From Datnioides undecimradiatus (Eukaryota; Chordata; Actinopteri; Lobotiformes; Datnioididae): DNA of 64,000 nt. Shown here piece after piece: positions 27,101 to 37,521 of the stretch. How positions within the stretch are numbered: position 1 is the first letter of the stretch; each line of letters begins with the position of its first letter. A program made the position numbers and the translations under genes. The stretch is from contig WARS01001600.1 in assembly GCA_008933995.1 (NCBI GenBank), forward strand, positions 496,001 through 560,000. The letters run 5' to 3'. The notes below the pieces were generated by a model. The model did not search any database, was not told the origin of the DNA, and saw nothing but the letters and a program-made list of their open reading frames with translations.

Positions 27101-30100
27101 GATTTCCACAGAAGCCATGCACGCGCTGATGCATAAGCTCTCAAATCCCAGACACACACACACACACACACACGCGCGTAACGCCCACGGCGATTTGTGA
27201 CGTCACAGCCGATATCAGTGCTGCAGAATGGAACAAATCTCCATTGATAAGGATGACGGAGATCCTCCTGTGCTAAGGAACAGTGCAGGACTGAGGGTGC
27301 AGTGCACACCTGGGATCACAGTGCTGATCGTCCAAATCAGACTCCGGTGACCTGCTTCCATTTGATTTTATCTGTGTGGCAACTGTGACGGCTGCCAAAC
27401 AACAAAACACGCACGCCTACAGTTACGTATCAGTGTTTCCCAATCCTTGTTGTCTGCGCTGTCAAAGAACTGTGTTCACTTGAACTGTTTCAAACTGGAT
27501 GTGATGTAACGCTCTCAGTTGTGCAATGTCTAGTTTGATTTGGTCGAGTCTGCATTTGTGCTGCGACAACCTGAATTAACAGATACTCCTTTCATTTGTC
27601 ACTTATCAACATTTATCAACAGCACTTTCAGATGAATATTTCAACCATTAATCCACACACACACCTTTAGCCATCTCATACTTTTAAACCATACCTTATT
27701 TAGTGTCATACTCTTAGCTACATGTGCACTTCCCTGCTCGCTGCAGCGGTCACAACTCACTTCACAGACACGTTATTTTCCTTAAAATGTCGTTCCTTCT
27801 ATCTTTTCCATGTTCTCCCGTGCGACTGCAGGAGCACACCGCTGCGGTGACCCTGATGTGATCCTGGTGGCTGCATCCACAAATGCTCTTGTGACCAAAG
27901 ACGCATTTTCCTACCAAGTGTGAGCAAGTGGGGTCATGTGAGAGTGTGCGTGACCTTTGTGGCCTCTTTGTCGCGTCATGTGAGCTCAGTGCTGACTTGG
28001 CCCCCATTCAAAACACCTCAGTGACCGCCAAACAACTGCAAACGCAGCAATTTTTCTTTTCTTTTTTTTTGACAAGGGAAATGGATTTAGAAATCTGCAA
28101 TAGATGAAAAATATATTCAAGCACACACCAACATAAAGTACAAGTAATATGTGAGATTCTTGGGGAAAGATAGAGAACTGCAGAGGTGGGGAAAGTGTGT
28201 TAAGAACTCTGTCTCTTATCAGCGAGAGTGTGTGGTAGGCAGACGCAGGGAGGACGGTGCGGCAGGGTAAATGATGGCAGTATTGATCCCCGATGCTCTT
28301 TTATAGCCCTGTCATGTCAGTTTAGCACCTTGGCAACACTCGCCTTGGAGCTACATCAATACTGAACCCTGGCACTCGGCAGCAGACGGATAGAAAGAGA
28401 CAGATAGAGAGAGGCAGAGGCACGACAAATAAATACAGGGAAGTAAATATCAAGTGCAACATCAAGGTAAAGACTCTTCCGCTCTAACCTTAACTGAGAA
28501 GTGAGGTGAGGACACCAGACAGGCACCAGAGTTACCCTCATGTTCCTGGTGTATTGTTAGCTGAATGCTAACCATTAATTATATTCAGCATTTCCTGAGA
28601 GTCAAACGGGGCTGTGGATCACGCTGCCTGACTATTTTAAAAAGTTTTACGTACAAGTGATTTACAGATTACAGTGCTTAAGGGAGCCAGTATCCGTTGT
28701 TAAAAACAGAGATTTGCAGCGTAATTTGCCTTTAAGAGTACGGTTTTCAGTGTTGAGTGGCAGCAACACGTCAAAACAAGGTCACATCACATCTGCTGGC
28801 GTTACAGTTTGATGCTACTATAGTATCACTGAGTAAGAGACTGTTATGGAAAGCCATGGACATCCAATAACAAGTGGGTTCATTCACACATGCTGTAGGA
28901 AGCTGAACACTATCTGCAAACGCACAGTATGCTACAGCGTTAGCGTGCTGTAATGGATCTGCTGAAGACACACCTCCAGCTGCAGCGCCGACACTAGAAC
29001 ATCACACAAACACAAAGAACACTTAGACGGGAGCTGCTGTCACTGATCATTCAGATTTAAGTGAGCCGCTGCTCTGTGACATCACACCTATGGAGCTGTA
29101 CTTGTGCCTCAGTCCTGGCCGCAGAAATGTGGCACACAAACCGTATTATGTTCAGAAACAAACAATCTGCTCCGTGCACGATACAATTTTCGGCGCATAT
29201 CCTATTATCTACACAGCTGCACGACAATAGTTGAGCCATTGAGTTGTACTCAGCTGCTCTTTGAACTGGAGCAGGTCAGTCTAACTCTTCTGTCTTTAAT
29301 CTGATCTCTGAGGAAGTCATTAAGGACGCGGTGGACGGCAGCAGGGGACATTTCACTATGACTTCATGAATGATGAATGTAGCCAGTTTTCAGCGCGCTC
29401 ACATGTGCATTTGTTGCAGAATAACACGGGCAAAGTGCAAACAAACAGAGCCTTTATAAAAGATCCGACTCTCTCCACTGGACTCTCACTGGCCATTCCT
29501 GCACTCCGTCCTGCATTTCCATTACTCCGTCCGCTTTCTTTCGGGCAATGCCGCAGTTGTTCAAATTGATTATCTGACACCTGGTGTTGGATAACGTTCA
29601 CTTGGAAAAGACGGTTTTGAAATTGGCCTCTTCTGACGCCCCAATTCTGTTTGGTGAAGCAGAAAATGAACCCGGTTTGCATTATCTGATAGTCACTGAG
29701 TGCTGGATTCCATCTGCTATATCTACTACTACAGCACCGCACTTGTGCTTTTATCAACCCTGAGGTTTAATTACCTTGTTTGGATCTGTGTGGATTAATG
29801 TTCAATTATGGGCCGTTTCATTGCTTTCTGTTTGTTTGCAGATGTAAACGATATAGCTCAAAGTGCTACAGGAAGGAGCGTAACACCGAGACAAATCGGG
29901 AAGATGAAAAGCATCAATTAATGCTTTTCAGACAGCTCCCGGAGATTAACTTTGTTTTTATTAACCACTACATCAAAAACCAAACCAAAACAAAGTGTGT
30001 ACGAGTGTGTGTAGGTGTGTGTAGGTGTGTGTCACTGACCGGTCACAGGAGCAGGCCACCAGCACGCACAGCAGATTGTAGATGATGAAGGTGAAGATGA

Positions 30101-33100
30101 CGGCTGTGATGGTGCCGCGGGGGATGGAGTAGCTGGGGTTCTTCAGTTCGCCTGAATGATAGAAACGTGTTACTATGTGTTCACACACACAGGTAATCAG
30201 GTCACGCACACATTCACACACACACACACACACACACACAACGTGACCTCACCTGACATGTTGGAGCCAGCCATGATGCCGGTGCAGCCGTTAAACATAA
30301 CAGCGAACACGGTGGCAAAGGTCATCGTAGTTCCGGTTGTGTAATCCACGGTGTAGTCAGCTGTGGGAAGGCGCTTTCATCAGCATCATCAGTCTCCAAA
30401 CAGAAAGTTCAATTTCAGTTTGTTGGCAGACACTCCCCCGCTACCTGCCCGCCACCATCTATACATCGTTCCTGTTGTTCACAGGCTGGAACCTGCTCAG
30501 TCGCAGGCTTCAAGATCCATTCCTAAAATATAGTTCAGGTCTTCGTGGCTCGGTGTGAATCAGGAAATACATATATCTGCAATCATATCTAGCAAAGAGG
30601 CGTCTGATCAATCATTTGTAACTGAGTTCAGAACTTCCTGCTATTGTTTTCCAGCAATTAATAAAAATACTTTTAACCTCGAGGAGCTCCAATAAGAACT
30701 TAACTCCAAAGACACAAAGAAAATAATTAAATAACTAATACTGACAGTTGACAGCTGTCTTGTTCCTTACTAATTAGACACATTTAGAAGACGTCATTAG
30801 TGGTTTTAATTATAAACACATGATTACCCTTTTCTCTGCATCTAAAAATATTCACATGTCAAATCATAATTTGGCACGTCTCCGTGTGTGTTTGCGCTCT
30901 GTTTAGTCAGATGTTGGGATTATTCAAAGCTTGAATGTGAAATAGTTCTCACGTGCGCCGGAGCGCATGCCCGAGTTACAGCAATTAGCTTAGTAATCAT
31001 GTGCCTGGATATAAATCCCTGCAAACAGCGTGGAGCGCCGGGTTAGTTCTCCACAGCGAGCACGCACAACATCTAATTACAGATCAATGGAAACGCCCGT
31101 CCTCTGCCAACAGAGCAGGAAAAGATTAGTACTGTCAGAAGAACTGGAGGAGGGGGTGAACTGCAGCACACGCGCGTCATTTTTAAAGGAACAGTCCAAC
31201 ATTTTGGTGACTATCCTCACCTGCTCTCTTCTTAAGTTAAAATAACGGTACCACTCTCATGTCTGTGCTGTAAACAGGAAGCTACCCTGAGCTGCGGGTT
31301 GGGTTAGCTTAGCTTAGCAGGAAGAGCAGAACTGAAGTCTTTTAATTAATATATTATATGATTTGTTGTTGTTTACACATGTTGTGCACATGTAGAGTTA
31401 GTCCAGTCCTCCTGTCTGCAGCTGGCCTGATGACATCCTTGCCTCATTCGAATGCGATTCAGTGCTGAGCTGACTGCTGTCTTAGAGCTTCAGGACCGCG
31501 CTGAGCGACAAACAGAGCGCGCGACCACAACGACACTTTCTCCGGACCAAACCTAAGAGACGACGTTTGTTACGTTCTATGGTTGTGAAGTTTGACTCAC
31601 CACTGAGTCAGGGCAGAGAACGAAATCATGCAGATACAGAACAAAGTCCTGCACGTTGGAGAGAGGCGTGACAAGTTTCTTGATTGGCTACTGAACTACA
31701 GTATGACACAAAATCTGTATGAAGCAGATACGTGTGCAATTTTATTTAATAATCATATTATTATTATCATTATTTTAGGTCACTTCCTGGCAGTTCATGC
31801 TCTTCCTACCTAGTCTTCTGCTTTTTTTACTGTGATTTCTGACCCTTTTCTAATATTTGAATTCTGTGAGTGGTCACTTCGCCACCTTACCCCACAGGTT
31901 CCCGAGCAGCGTGTCCAACTTGAAGCCTGTGAAGTTTGCTGTGGTGGGAAACACGGGGCCCGTCCCGTTGGCTACCGGGTTGGCAGAACTAGGCAGGGCG
32001 ATGGTACGAGGGTGTACGGCGAAGAAACTGATGAAGATGGTGCCCAGGACAAATATGACCACCAGGAAGATGAGGAAGGTGGCCTTGGCGTAGATGTGGG
32101 CTCCCACCAGGCACACCAGCAGGCACAGCAGGGCGACGGCTGTGCCGTAAAGAAGAGACCACCAGTAGCCCGACGGCAGGACCTGGTAGGACGCAGAGGC
32201 CACAGTCCCGTCTGGAGATGGTGAAGGTGTCGAGGCAGGAGGCGAGGAGGGGAACGATGAAGGAGAAGATGTGTTAATGATCCTAAATGATCGGCACGAT
32301 GTGTCCAAGAGCTTGTCACAGGAACAAACAATCACGTCTGTGCAGGCTGTCTGCGTGACACCTTTCCAATACTGGACTCACCTTCTGGCACTCCAAAGGT
32401 GGCCACGATGGCTTCAACCAGACCGAGCACAAACAGAGCGCTGCCACACACGTTGGCCAGGAAGAACATGATGCCGATACTGCCGCCGAACTCAGGACCC
32501 AGCGCTCGGCTGATCATGTCTGAGTGAGGTTAAGGCTAAGTCCGCCTGTTTGTTGGATACACTGTGAAACAGGTGTGTGTGCGCTTGATATTTGTGAAGA
32601 GCCTGACGTCCCTGACACGAGGACGTCATCTCGTTTACAAATGATCAGCTTCAAGTCGAGATGTGAAGTAGCTTTGGTTTGCTTCACTGCAGAGATGAGA
32701 ACATATCACTGTCATATGTGCAGGGTCAGCACTGACACCTACAGCCCGGAGGCAGTCAGCTTAGTGAGGCATTAAGACTGGAGACAGTCAGCCAGGCACC
32801 TTCCCCTGCATAACCAGTTTTTACACTTTGCCACTGACACAGATCAAAGAAATGCAGCATAACATGATAATTAATGGTCTTCACAGTTGCCGGTAGGTGC
32901 GGCCAGGCAGGCTGCTCGCAGTCTCTGTGGCTGTAGCTTTGTGTTCAACAGTCAGATGTAGGACTGGTGTCAATCTTCTCACCTCTCAATAACTTAATAT
33001 TTGAGCTGGGTAAAGGATTCAGGATATACAGTCACAATCAAATATTATAGAAGTACATGGAAACTGCTGAAAGATAGCAAGCACTGTTTAATCAACTGCT

Positions 33101-35751
33101 GGCAGCCAAACACACTGGCTTCTGTCTGCAGCGACGAACAGTTAATTCAGTGTCACAGACGATTCAGCGTGTAAGTCACCAACACGACCCACAAACAGGG
33201 ACGCTTTGCCTTCGTTTAGGTCTGTAAGTGTGTGCCCCCGATAGCTTCACCACTCACAATGATACGACACTGACTGTCACATGTATGAAGTGGATACAGT
33301 AGGCCCCGCCGGCATCCAGGGCTCCATTGGTGGAGATGGCACAGACTGAGAGCACGGTCATGCAGATGATGAAGTAGGCCACCAGGAACATGGCAATCGC
33401 TTGGTACAGTCCGGACTGTCCCACCACGAAGCCTGGTCAGAGAAAACACACACACACACAGACAAAACCTGATCAGCTGGTTGAAAGCAGAACTTCTCTC
33501 CAGCACGAACATCAGTATTGTTCTAGAGGGAAGTTCAACTTTCCAGGGAAGAGCCAGCGCTCACAAAAGAGAGGATGTACTCATTCGGATGTTGCAGGTT
33601 GTAGTTTGTAGGACTGATAAGTCAAAGTTTAAGACACTTCCTGTGATCATTTCTTAGATGTTTTATTTGTTCCAGTTCAAATCAAGAACTCGCAGCTTGG
33701 CAGGATTTGACAGCTATCGTTCCTGACACCAGTTCCTCATTCAAACACCGCAGACACTCGTTTTGCAGCGAAGCTACAGCTGACTGAAATAACTAAAATC
33801 ACACATCCTCATAAGCAAAGTCATGCGCATCTAATTAAAGTGTGGGACAAGATTTCAGTGCAACTTTGCAGCGTGTTAAGACACATTCTCCACATCACCA
33901 CCACGTTCTACTGATGTGGCGATTGATTTTATATACAGTATTTACATACAATCAGTGACCCTGACTAACAGCGTAACGCTGCTGCTTTCATGGTCCACGT
34001 ATATCCACAGCGCTGGTGTCACATGATCACAGAATGTCCTAAACAAAACCTCACTGATATGGCGAGAAGTCGGCGCAGTTTTCAGTTTGTGCACGTCAGA
34101 TTTTTTTCAGGCTCACTGGAGATTTAGGGAAATTCTGACCTGATGAGTATTTCAGTTTTTAAGAATTCTGGGTTTGATTTTAACGACAAAGTGTCTTCAT
34201 CGTCATCTATGAGGTTTTCACAACCGATAATGCTACAGTAGTTTCACATCCACAATGAAACCTGTTGTTTCCTGTGCAGACTGGCACGTTACAGCCGGAG
34301 AAGAACGGTGGTTTAAAGCGATACACAGACAGCTACTATGTGTGTCCATGTGAGTATGTGCATGTGTGTGTGCTATGTGTGTCCACTGCACGGCAGCTGA
34401 CATCTCATGAGACTGGGGGAGGCAGGGGAGGGGGTAAAATGAGAGAGAGGTGCAGCGGGGAGAAGAACGCACAAGCACAACACCCAAATAAGCAGAAGTG
34501 ACATGAGAGCGAAGAGAGGATGATCACAGTTGTCAGTGGCCAGTTTTTATGCTTTGACAGCAGAAATGTGAAACTGTGGAGTGCGTGATATTTGATTACA
34601 CTCGCATTTTTCACAGGAAATTGGAGCTTTTACAGCATTGACAAGGACCAGAATTACTTATTTCAGCTATTTTAGCCTCAAACACACAAAACATCACTTT
34701 AAATGAAAAACAGAAATCCTGTAAATGAAGTTGGCCTTTGTGTCACCACAACCATAAGACGTGTAGAGCCCATTAAGTTACACTTTGCTGCAGATGAAGA
34801 CACTTTGAGGAGATTGTTGCAGCTAATCTATTTTATACAGCTGAAATATTTAAAGTCTGAGCATCTGATGCAGAGAGGAACCCATTTGACTGGTCAAACT
34901 GTTGCGTGAAACCTCAAGAAAAAGGTCCAGCGATTTAGAAAATCTATCATTTCTTGTTGTGAACAAGTCTTTGTTGAGTTGGAACAGTTCTGGCTTTCCT
35001 GCTTTAGGGACCCTCTGTGTGAGATGTGTTGCATGTAACTGGGGATTTAATCTCAATCAAATCAAATCTGGGCACTGAGATACGGGCAGGAATCAAGCCA
35101 GTCTATTACCAACGCTAGTCCGGGGCCCCAAAACAGAAGCAGGACCCTGGTTTTGAGTGCAGGTGTGTATGAAGCCTAAAGACACCGCCTGAGGAACTGT
35201 AGTGAATTGAAATGTGAATAAAGTGATTGTTTAATGGATTCATCTAACAATCTGAGTGTCATCGAGCACAGCTTTGATACGATTAAATCAACTTACTGGA
35301 TTTGTTCTCACTGCTCATTAATGCCCTGCAGTGTGTAAAAGCATTCCTGTACTTATATTTAATGCTTATGAATACTAAGACTCTCAGATACCAAGCCTGA
35401 CGTCTTGCTTGCACACAGAGCTCAGTAATAAGCGGGGAAACATTAAAACCTCTGAATTTTGAATGGAGTTTGGTGAATCACTGAGCACTGCGTGCAGTGA
35501 TTCAAGAGGACGTCTCTTCATCAGCACTCACCTATCCTGAGAAACACTACGACGCTGAACATCGACAGCAAGGTGGGGATCACCACACCGAAGAAGACCG
35601 ACAGCTTCTTCGGCTGCCGCTGCTGGGCGGACCTCTGCCTGGGGCTGCCCGGGTGCTGCTCCGGGGCCTGACCGGCCGGAGGTGACCGCGGCTCGGATTC
35701 ATTGACGCTGGTGGAGAGGCGGTAGTGGAGAAGAGGAGTCCGCTCTGTCAT
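5424..35751 (-). CDS. slc12a9: slc12a9, cation-chloride cotransporter family member (coding exons 1-9; 3' part outside the window)
   Basis: Nine minus-strand exons join in phase: 35532-35751, 33298-33432, 32382-32519, 31891-32211, 30253-30360, 30040-30151, 15437-15594, 12800-12882 and 5424-5548 (1400 nt, residues 1-466). All have GT donors and AG acceptors. The protein starts [12 protein letters not shown] and continues with family hallmarks such as [65 protein letters not shown] and [15 protein letters not shown]. These match vertebrate SLC12A9 closely and it better than NKCC or KCC members. SLC12A9 (CIP1) is a multi-pass membrane protein first described as an NKCC1-interacting protein and later linked to lysosomal ammonium/chloride transport; that role is family knowledge. 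The remaining membrane helices and the C-terminal cytosolic domain are not in 1-5423 as far as I can read, so the gene is cut by the window edge. No frameshift or internal stop is seen. Confidence 0.96.
9216..9237. repeat. (TG)n microsatellite
   Basis: Dinucleotide tract in slc12a9 intron 8, just after a short (AAAT)n run. Confidence 0.95.
11375..11700 (+). mobile_element. LINE retrotransposon 3' fragment (L2/Rex-like), degraded
   Basis: One plus-strand frame reads [20 protein letters not shown] then [15 protein letters not shown]. This is the conserved end of non-LTR reverse transcriptase ORFs (ITPxLxSLHxLP...TYKALxGLAP). It is followed by TTTGTGAAAGCGCTTTGTAAC, typical of the 3' end. Coding capacity is lost. 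It lies in slc12a9 intron 8. Confidence 0.7.
12800..12882 (-). CDS. slc12a9: slc12a9 coding exon 8 (83 nt)
   Basis: This small exon was found by reading the minus strand for the missing family segment. It translates as [20 protein letters not shown] followed by ISWFLVQ, flanked by CTGCAG| and |GTCAGT. It bridges DLFG of exon 7 to LVLFSGKLN of exon 9 in phase. Confidence 0.93.
14675..14702. repeat. (TG)n microsatellite
   Basis: Dinucleotide tract in slc12a9 intron 7; paired with a (CA)n 95 bp on. Confidence 0.95.
14797..14822. repeat. (CA)n(CGCA)n microsatellite
   Basis: Dinucleotide tract grading into CGCA units in slc12a9 intron 7. Confidence 0.9.
15437..15594 (-). CDS. slc12a9: slc12a9 coding exon 7
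   Basis: Reads [20 protein letters not shown] then [20 protein letters not shown] and [13 protein letters not shown]. It lies 14.4 kb from exon 6, and the phases (2 in, 1 out) fit. The [18 protein letters not shown] motif is diagnostic. Confidence 0.96.
16600..16618. repeat. (GT)n microsatellite
   Basis: Short dinucleotide tract in slc12a9 intron 6. Confidence 0.9.
16760..16778. repeat. (TC)n microsatellite
   Basis: Start of a 250-bp pyrimidine-rich stretch. Confidence 0.9.
17159..17190. repeat. (CA)n microsatellite
   Basis: Uninterrupted dinucleotide tract in slc12a9 intron 6. Confidence 0.95.
17747..17786. repeat. (GT)n(GC)n(GT)n microsatellite
   Basis: Compound tract with a GC core; potential Z-DNA. 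Confidence 0.9.
17911..17943. repeat. (GT)n microsatellite, interrupted
   Basis: GT tract with two CG interruptions in slc12a9 intron 6. Confidence 0.9.
18331..18367. repeat. (GT)n microsatellite
   Basis: Borders the AT-rich candidate element at 18161-18300. Confidence 0.9.
20643..20716. repeat. (CA)n/(CAGA)n compound microsatellite
   Basis: CA units broken by CAGACA repeats, 270 bp from the SINE. Confidence 0.9.
20989..21225 (+). mobile_element. tRNA-derived SINE
   Basis: The head resembles a tRNA with a Pol III A box (TGGTTCAGTGGTAGAGTGAG) and B-box-like GGTTTGGTGGCTCAATCC. The tail ends gtaagtacagcccattt, like LINE-derived tails of teleost SINEs. It sits inside slc12a9 intron 6 and is inverted relative to that gene. 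The sequence is diverged, so it is an old insertion. Confidence 0.75.
23834..23851 (+). repeat. G18 homopolymer
   Basis: Run of 18 G within a purine-rich block; shorter G12 runs occur at 21952-21963 and 22138-22149. Confidence 0.95.
24071..24100. repeat. (CA)n microsatellite
   Basis: Followed by repeated CACAATTTCA units. Confidence 0.95.
24244..24271. repeat. (CA)n microsatellite
   Basis: Second CA tract, 144 bp after the previous one. Confidence 0.95.
27151..27178. repeat. (CA)n(CG)n microsatellite
   Basis: CA tract ending in CGCGCG in slc12a9 intron 6. Confidence 0.95.
30040..30151 (-). CDS. slc12a9: slc12a9 coding exon 6
   Basis: Reads [20 protein letters not shown] followed by [17 protein letters not shown] and a split Arg codon. 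The L.NPS.SIP.GT motif follows the SG of exon 5 as expected for the family. The donor is CG|GTCAGT; phase 2 matches exon 7. Confidence 0.95.
30215..30241. repeat. (CA)n microsatellite filling slc12a9 intron 5
   Basis: Lies within the 101-nt intron 5, 11 bp from the exon 5 donor on the transcript, where it reads (TG)n. Confidence 0.95.
30253..30360 (-). CDS. slc12a9: slc12a9 coding exon 5
   Basis: Reads [20 protein letters not shown] followed by [17 protein letters not shown]. The [14 protein letters not shown] motif is near-invariant in cation-chloride cotransporters. The donor is CAG|GTGAGG. Confidence 0.96.
30361..31890. other. slc12a9 intron 4
   Basis: Non-coding. Contains the dispersed repeat at 31181-31335; otherwise nothing recognised. 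Confidence 0.85.
31181..31335 (+). repeat. Dispersed teleost repeat, copy 1
   Basis: The segment from TTTTAAAGGAACAGTCCAAC through TACCACTCTCATGTCTGTGC to GGGTTAGCTTAGCTTAGCAG resembles a repeat common in fish genomes and 3' UTRs. A partial copy in opposite orientation lies at 44776-44853. It is in slc12a9 intron 4. Confidence 0.6.
31891..32211 (-). CDS. slc12a9: slc12a9 coding exon 4 (two helices and an extracytosolic loop)
   Basis: Encodes about residues 165-271. It contains two hydrophobic helices (around [20 protein letters not shown] and [20 protein letters not shown]) and a loop with two N-glycosylation sequons, NGTG (N246) and NFTG (N257). The acceptor follows a pyrimidine-rich tract (ctccag). 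The intron to exon 3 is only 170 nt. Confidence 0.95.
32382..32519 (-). CDS. slc12a9: slc12a9 coding exon 3
   Basis: Reads [20 protein letters not shown] and then [20 protein letters not shown] with FGVPE. The ISR.LGPE.GGSIG motif is a cation-chloride cotransporter signature. The donor is GAAG|GTGAGT. Confidence 0.96.
32520..33297. other. slc12a9 intron 2
   Basis: Non-coding; nothing recognised beyond splice signals. Confidence 0.85.
33298..33432 (-). CDS. slc12a9: slc12a9 coding exon 2 (membrane helix 2)
   Basis: Reads [20 protein letters not shown] and then [20 protein letters not shown] followed by AGGAY. This is the TM2 region of the family. The exon ends T|GTATCC, and the split Tyr codon is completed by AC at the start of exon 3. 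Confidence 0.95.
33433..35531. other. slc12a9 intron 1
   Basis: Non-coding; nothing recognised beyond splice signals and a short (CA)n tract near 33450. Confidence 0.85.
35532..35751 (-). CDS. slc12a9: slc12a9 coding exon 1 (N-terminus and first membrane helix)
   Basis: Encodes residues 1-73 plus one base. A hydrophilic, Pro/Gln-rich N-terminus with a dileucine-like TPLL near the start is followed by [19 protein letters not shown], the start of TM1. The ATG at 35749-35751 has A at -3. The donor is G|GTGAGT. Confidence 0.96.
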
Positions 35752-36500
35752 AGTGAAAGCTGCCTCAACTCAAGACGCTTCACAACTTCATGGAGTAGAG
35801 TCAGAGCGAGCTGTCACTCCGGACGGACTGTCTGAACCACTATCTCCGGGACGGTGATGCCGGTAAATGTGTCCAATGTTTATCTCGGAAGTGACTGGCG
35901 CGTCCTGGTTGACGACTGCTAACTTATACAGCAGCTACATGGAGCAGGTAAAAACAGCTTCGTTATCAATAAAACCTGTTTTTGTCAGCGGAATAAACCT
36001 ATAAATCAAAACTAACAGTCCTCGTTTTTTTAATAATAAAACTGGTAAAAATCCAATGAAGCGACAAGTGTCCTCCGAGTGCAGCCCGGGATAAAATCTT
36101 AGTCAAACTACTGAATAGACCATCATGTGACGCGCGGAGGTTAATTTGCGCCAACTTCCGGTTTGAACTTTCAATATAAAAGCTTTTAACGCTTTCGGCA
36201 CAAATATACGGTTAAATACATAAATCTCGACATATATTCTGCTGTAACATATATGATCTGTTATCAGAATAACCCGAAAAGAGAAAAAGGACAATGATAG
36301 TGCGTGAAACACGATGCTAAAATAAGGGAAATACACATATAGGCATACTTGTTTTGCAACTTCCGGTTTCAACCCTCCTGATTACGTCTAACTTAACGAA
36401 GCTTTCATTTTTCCTGTGATTTCCAGCCCCGGTATTTCCAGCCTGTTGCTTTTGGTCATATGACCAAGTTGGCTGAGCCAATCAAGGCGCGGCATCCTTC
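35752..36500 (-). promoter_or_regulatory. slc12a9: Probable slc12a9 promoter and 5' region
   Basis: This is the sequence upstream of the slc12a9 ATG. It holds two copies of CAACTTCCGGTTT (36152-36164 and 36357-36369), which on the gene strand give CCGGAAGT, the ETS/GABPA consensus. It also holds the 16-bp palindrome TTGGTCATATGACCAA (36452-36467) and a CCAAT box (36478-36482). No TATA box is evident. The transcription start is not determinable from sequence alone. Confidence 0.5.
36452..36467. promoter_or_regulatory. 16-bp palindrome upstream of slc12a9
   Basis: TTGGTCATATGACCAA is perfectly self-complementary with an E-box-like CATATG core. It lies next to a CCAAT box and may bind a dimeric factor. 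Confidence 0.4.
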
Positions 36501-37325
36501 CGGCCACTTGCATGTGATTTCAGTTTACTGGAAAGTTGTTTCTGAGCAAAGGAGTAAACGCACTGAATACATACTAAATTACTACATACAAAATGTACTT
36601 TAGTTATTATAGATACAAGCATGCAATATACATGTGTACTAATCTTTTCATTGTAAAATTAATTAAAAATACTTACATGCATCAATATTGATATAAAAAA
36701 ACAATGTACTGTGAAGAAGAATTATTAGTCTAAACTAAAAACATGTTCCTCCTCTTATTAATTTCACTTCTGCACTCTCAAACAAGGACACAAGTCTTTT
36801 TTTCCATTCTGGGCTTTAATTTTGAAAGTTATGACTGTTTTAATATTATGATCAAAGTGATTCAAACAATACAGAGTTGCGCAACAGAGTACTGGCCCTG
36901 TCTCCTCCGACAGAGGTTAAAGTCTATCCCAGGAAATAAATAATACATTAATACACACACCAGAGTCCGACTAGCAGAGTCTGAAAGTCTTTTTAGACAC
37001 TATAGTGATTTTCTGATTTCATATTATTGAAGCAATACTGCAGAATTAATACATATATATTATATAAATACAGGTATATATATTTAGATATGCATACATA
37101 TCTACAGAAGAATATCTACAAAATAATACACATACATTCATATCTACAACAAAACTGATCCACTTAAAAAACGTATCAACTGATTTTATCATAGCACACA
37201 ACAGGTAACCCCACTTTAGAAATCTACACAGTTCACAGTTGACTTTCACATTGTCAAGAGTGCACTGGGGGAAGTTTTACCCTTTGAGACCGTGTTGCAT
37301 CCTTCAAAAAAACATCAAGTGTGTC

Positions 37326-37414
37326 TTTACCTGTATCTCAGTGCAAAGAAGATCTAGAAAGATCTTATATAATAAGATCTAGAAAGATCTTATTTGCACT
37401 GAGATACAGGTAAA
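37326..37414. repeat. Inverted repeat with 22-bp perfect arms and internal direct repeats
   Basis: Arms 37326-37347 and 37393-37414 are exact reverse complements (TTTACCTGTATCTCAGTGC plus AAA). The spacer holds two exact copies of AAGATCTAGAAAGATCTTAT (37349-37368 and 37374-37393), each nearly self-complementary. The whole can fold into a long hairpin. No target-site duplication is evident. Confidence 0.9.
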
Positions 37415-37501
37415 ATGTTTTCATTCCTTCTTTTTCGCTTGTGATTTGGACGAGATGAGCTATAAAAGTGAAATCTGACTGTTCCTGCAGGCCAGGGCTT
37501 A

Positions 37502-37521
37502 GAAATGCATGCATGCATTTC
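37502..37521. repeat. 20-bp perfect palindrome
   Basis: GAAATGCATGCATGCATTTC is its own reverse complement. It lies 87 bp from the inverted repeat at 37326-37414. Confidence 0.9.

Larger units (their letters stand above)
15595..30039. other. slc12a9 intron 6 (14.4 kb)
   Basis: Rich in microsatellites, with a pyrimidine-rich tract (16755-17010), purine-rich blocks (20445-20600, 21940-22190, 23550-23880) with G12 and G18 runs, and the SINE at 20989. An AT-rich block at 18161-18300 with GATTAATTATCC-type homeodomain sites is a candidate enhancer. No nested gene was seen. Confidence 0.75.
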
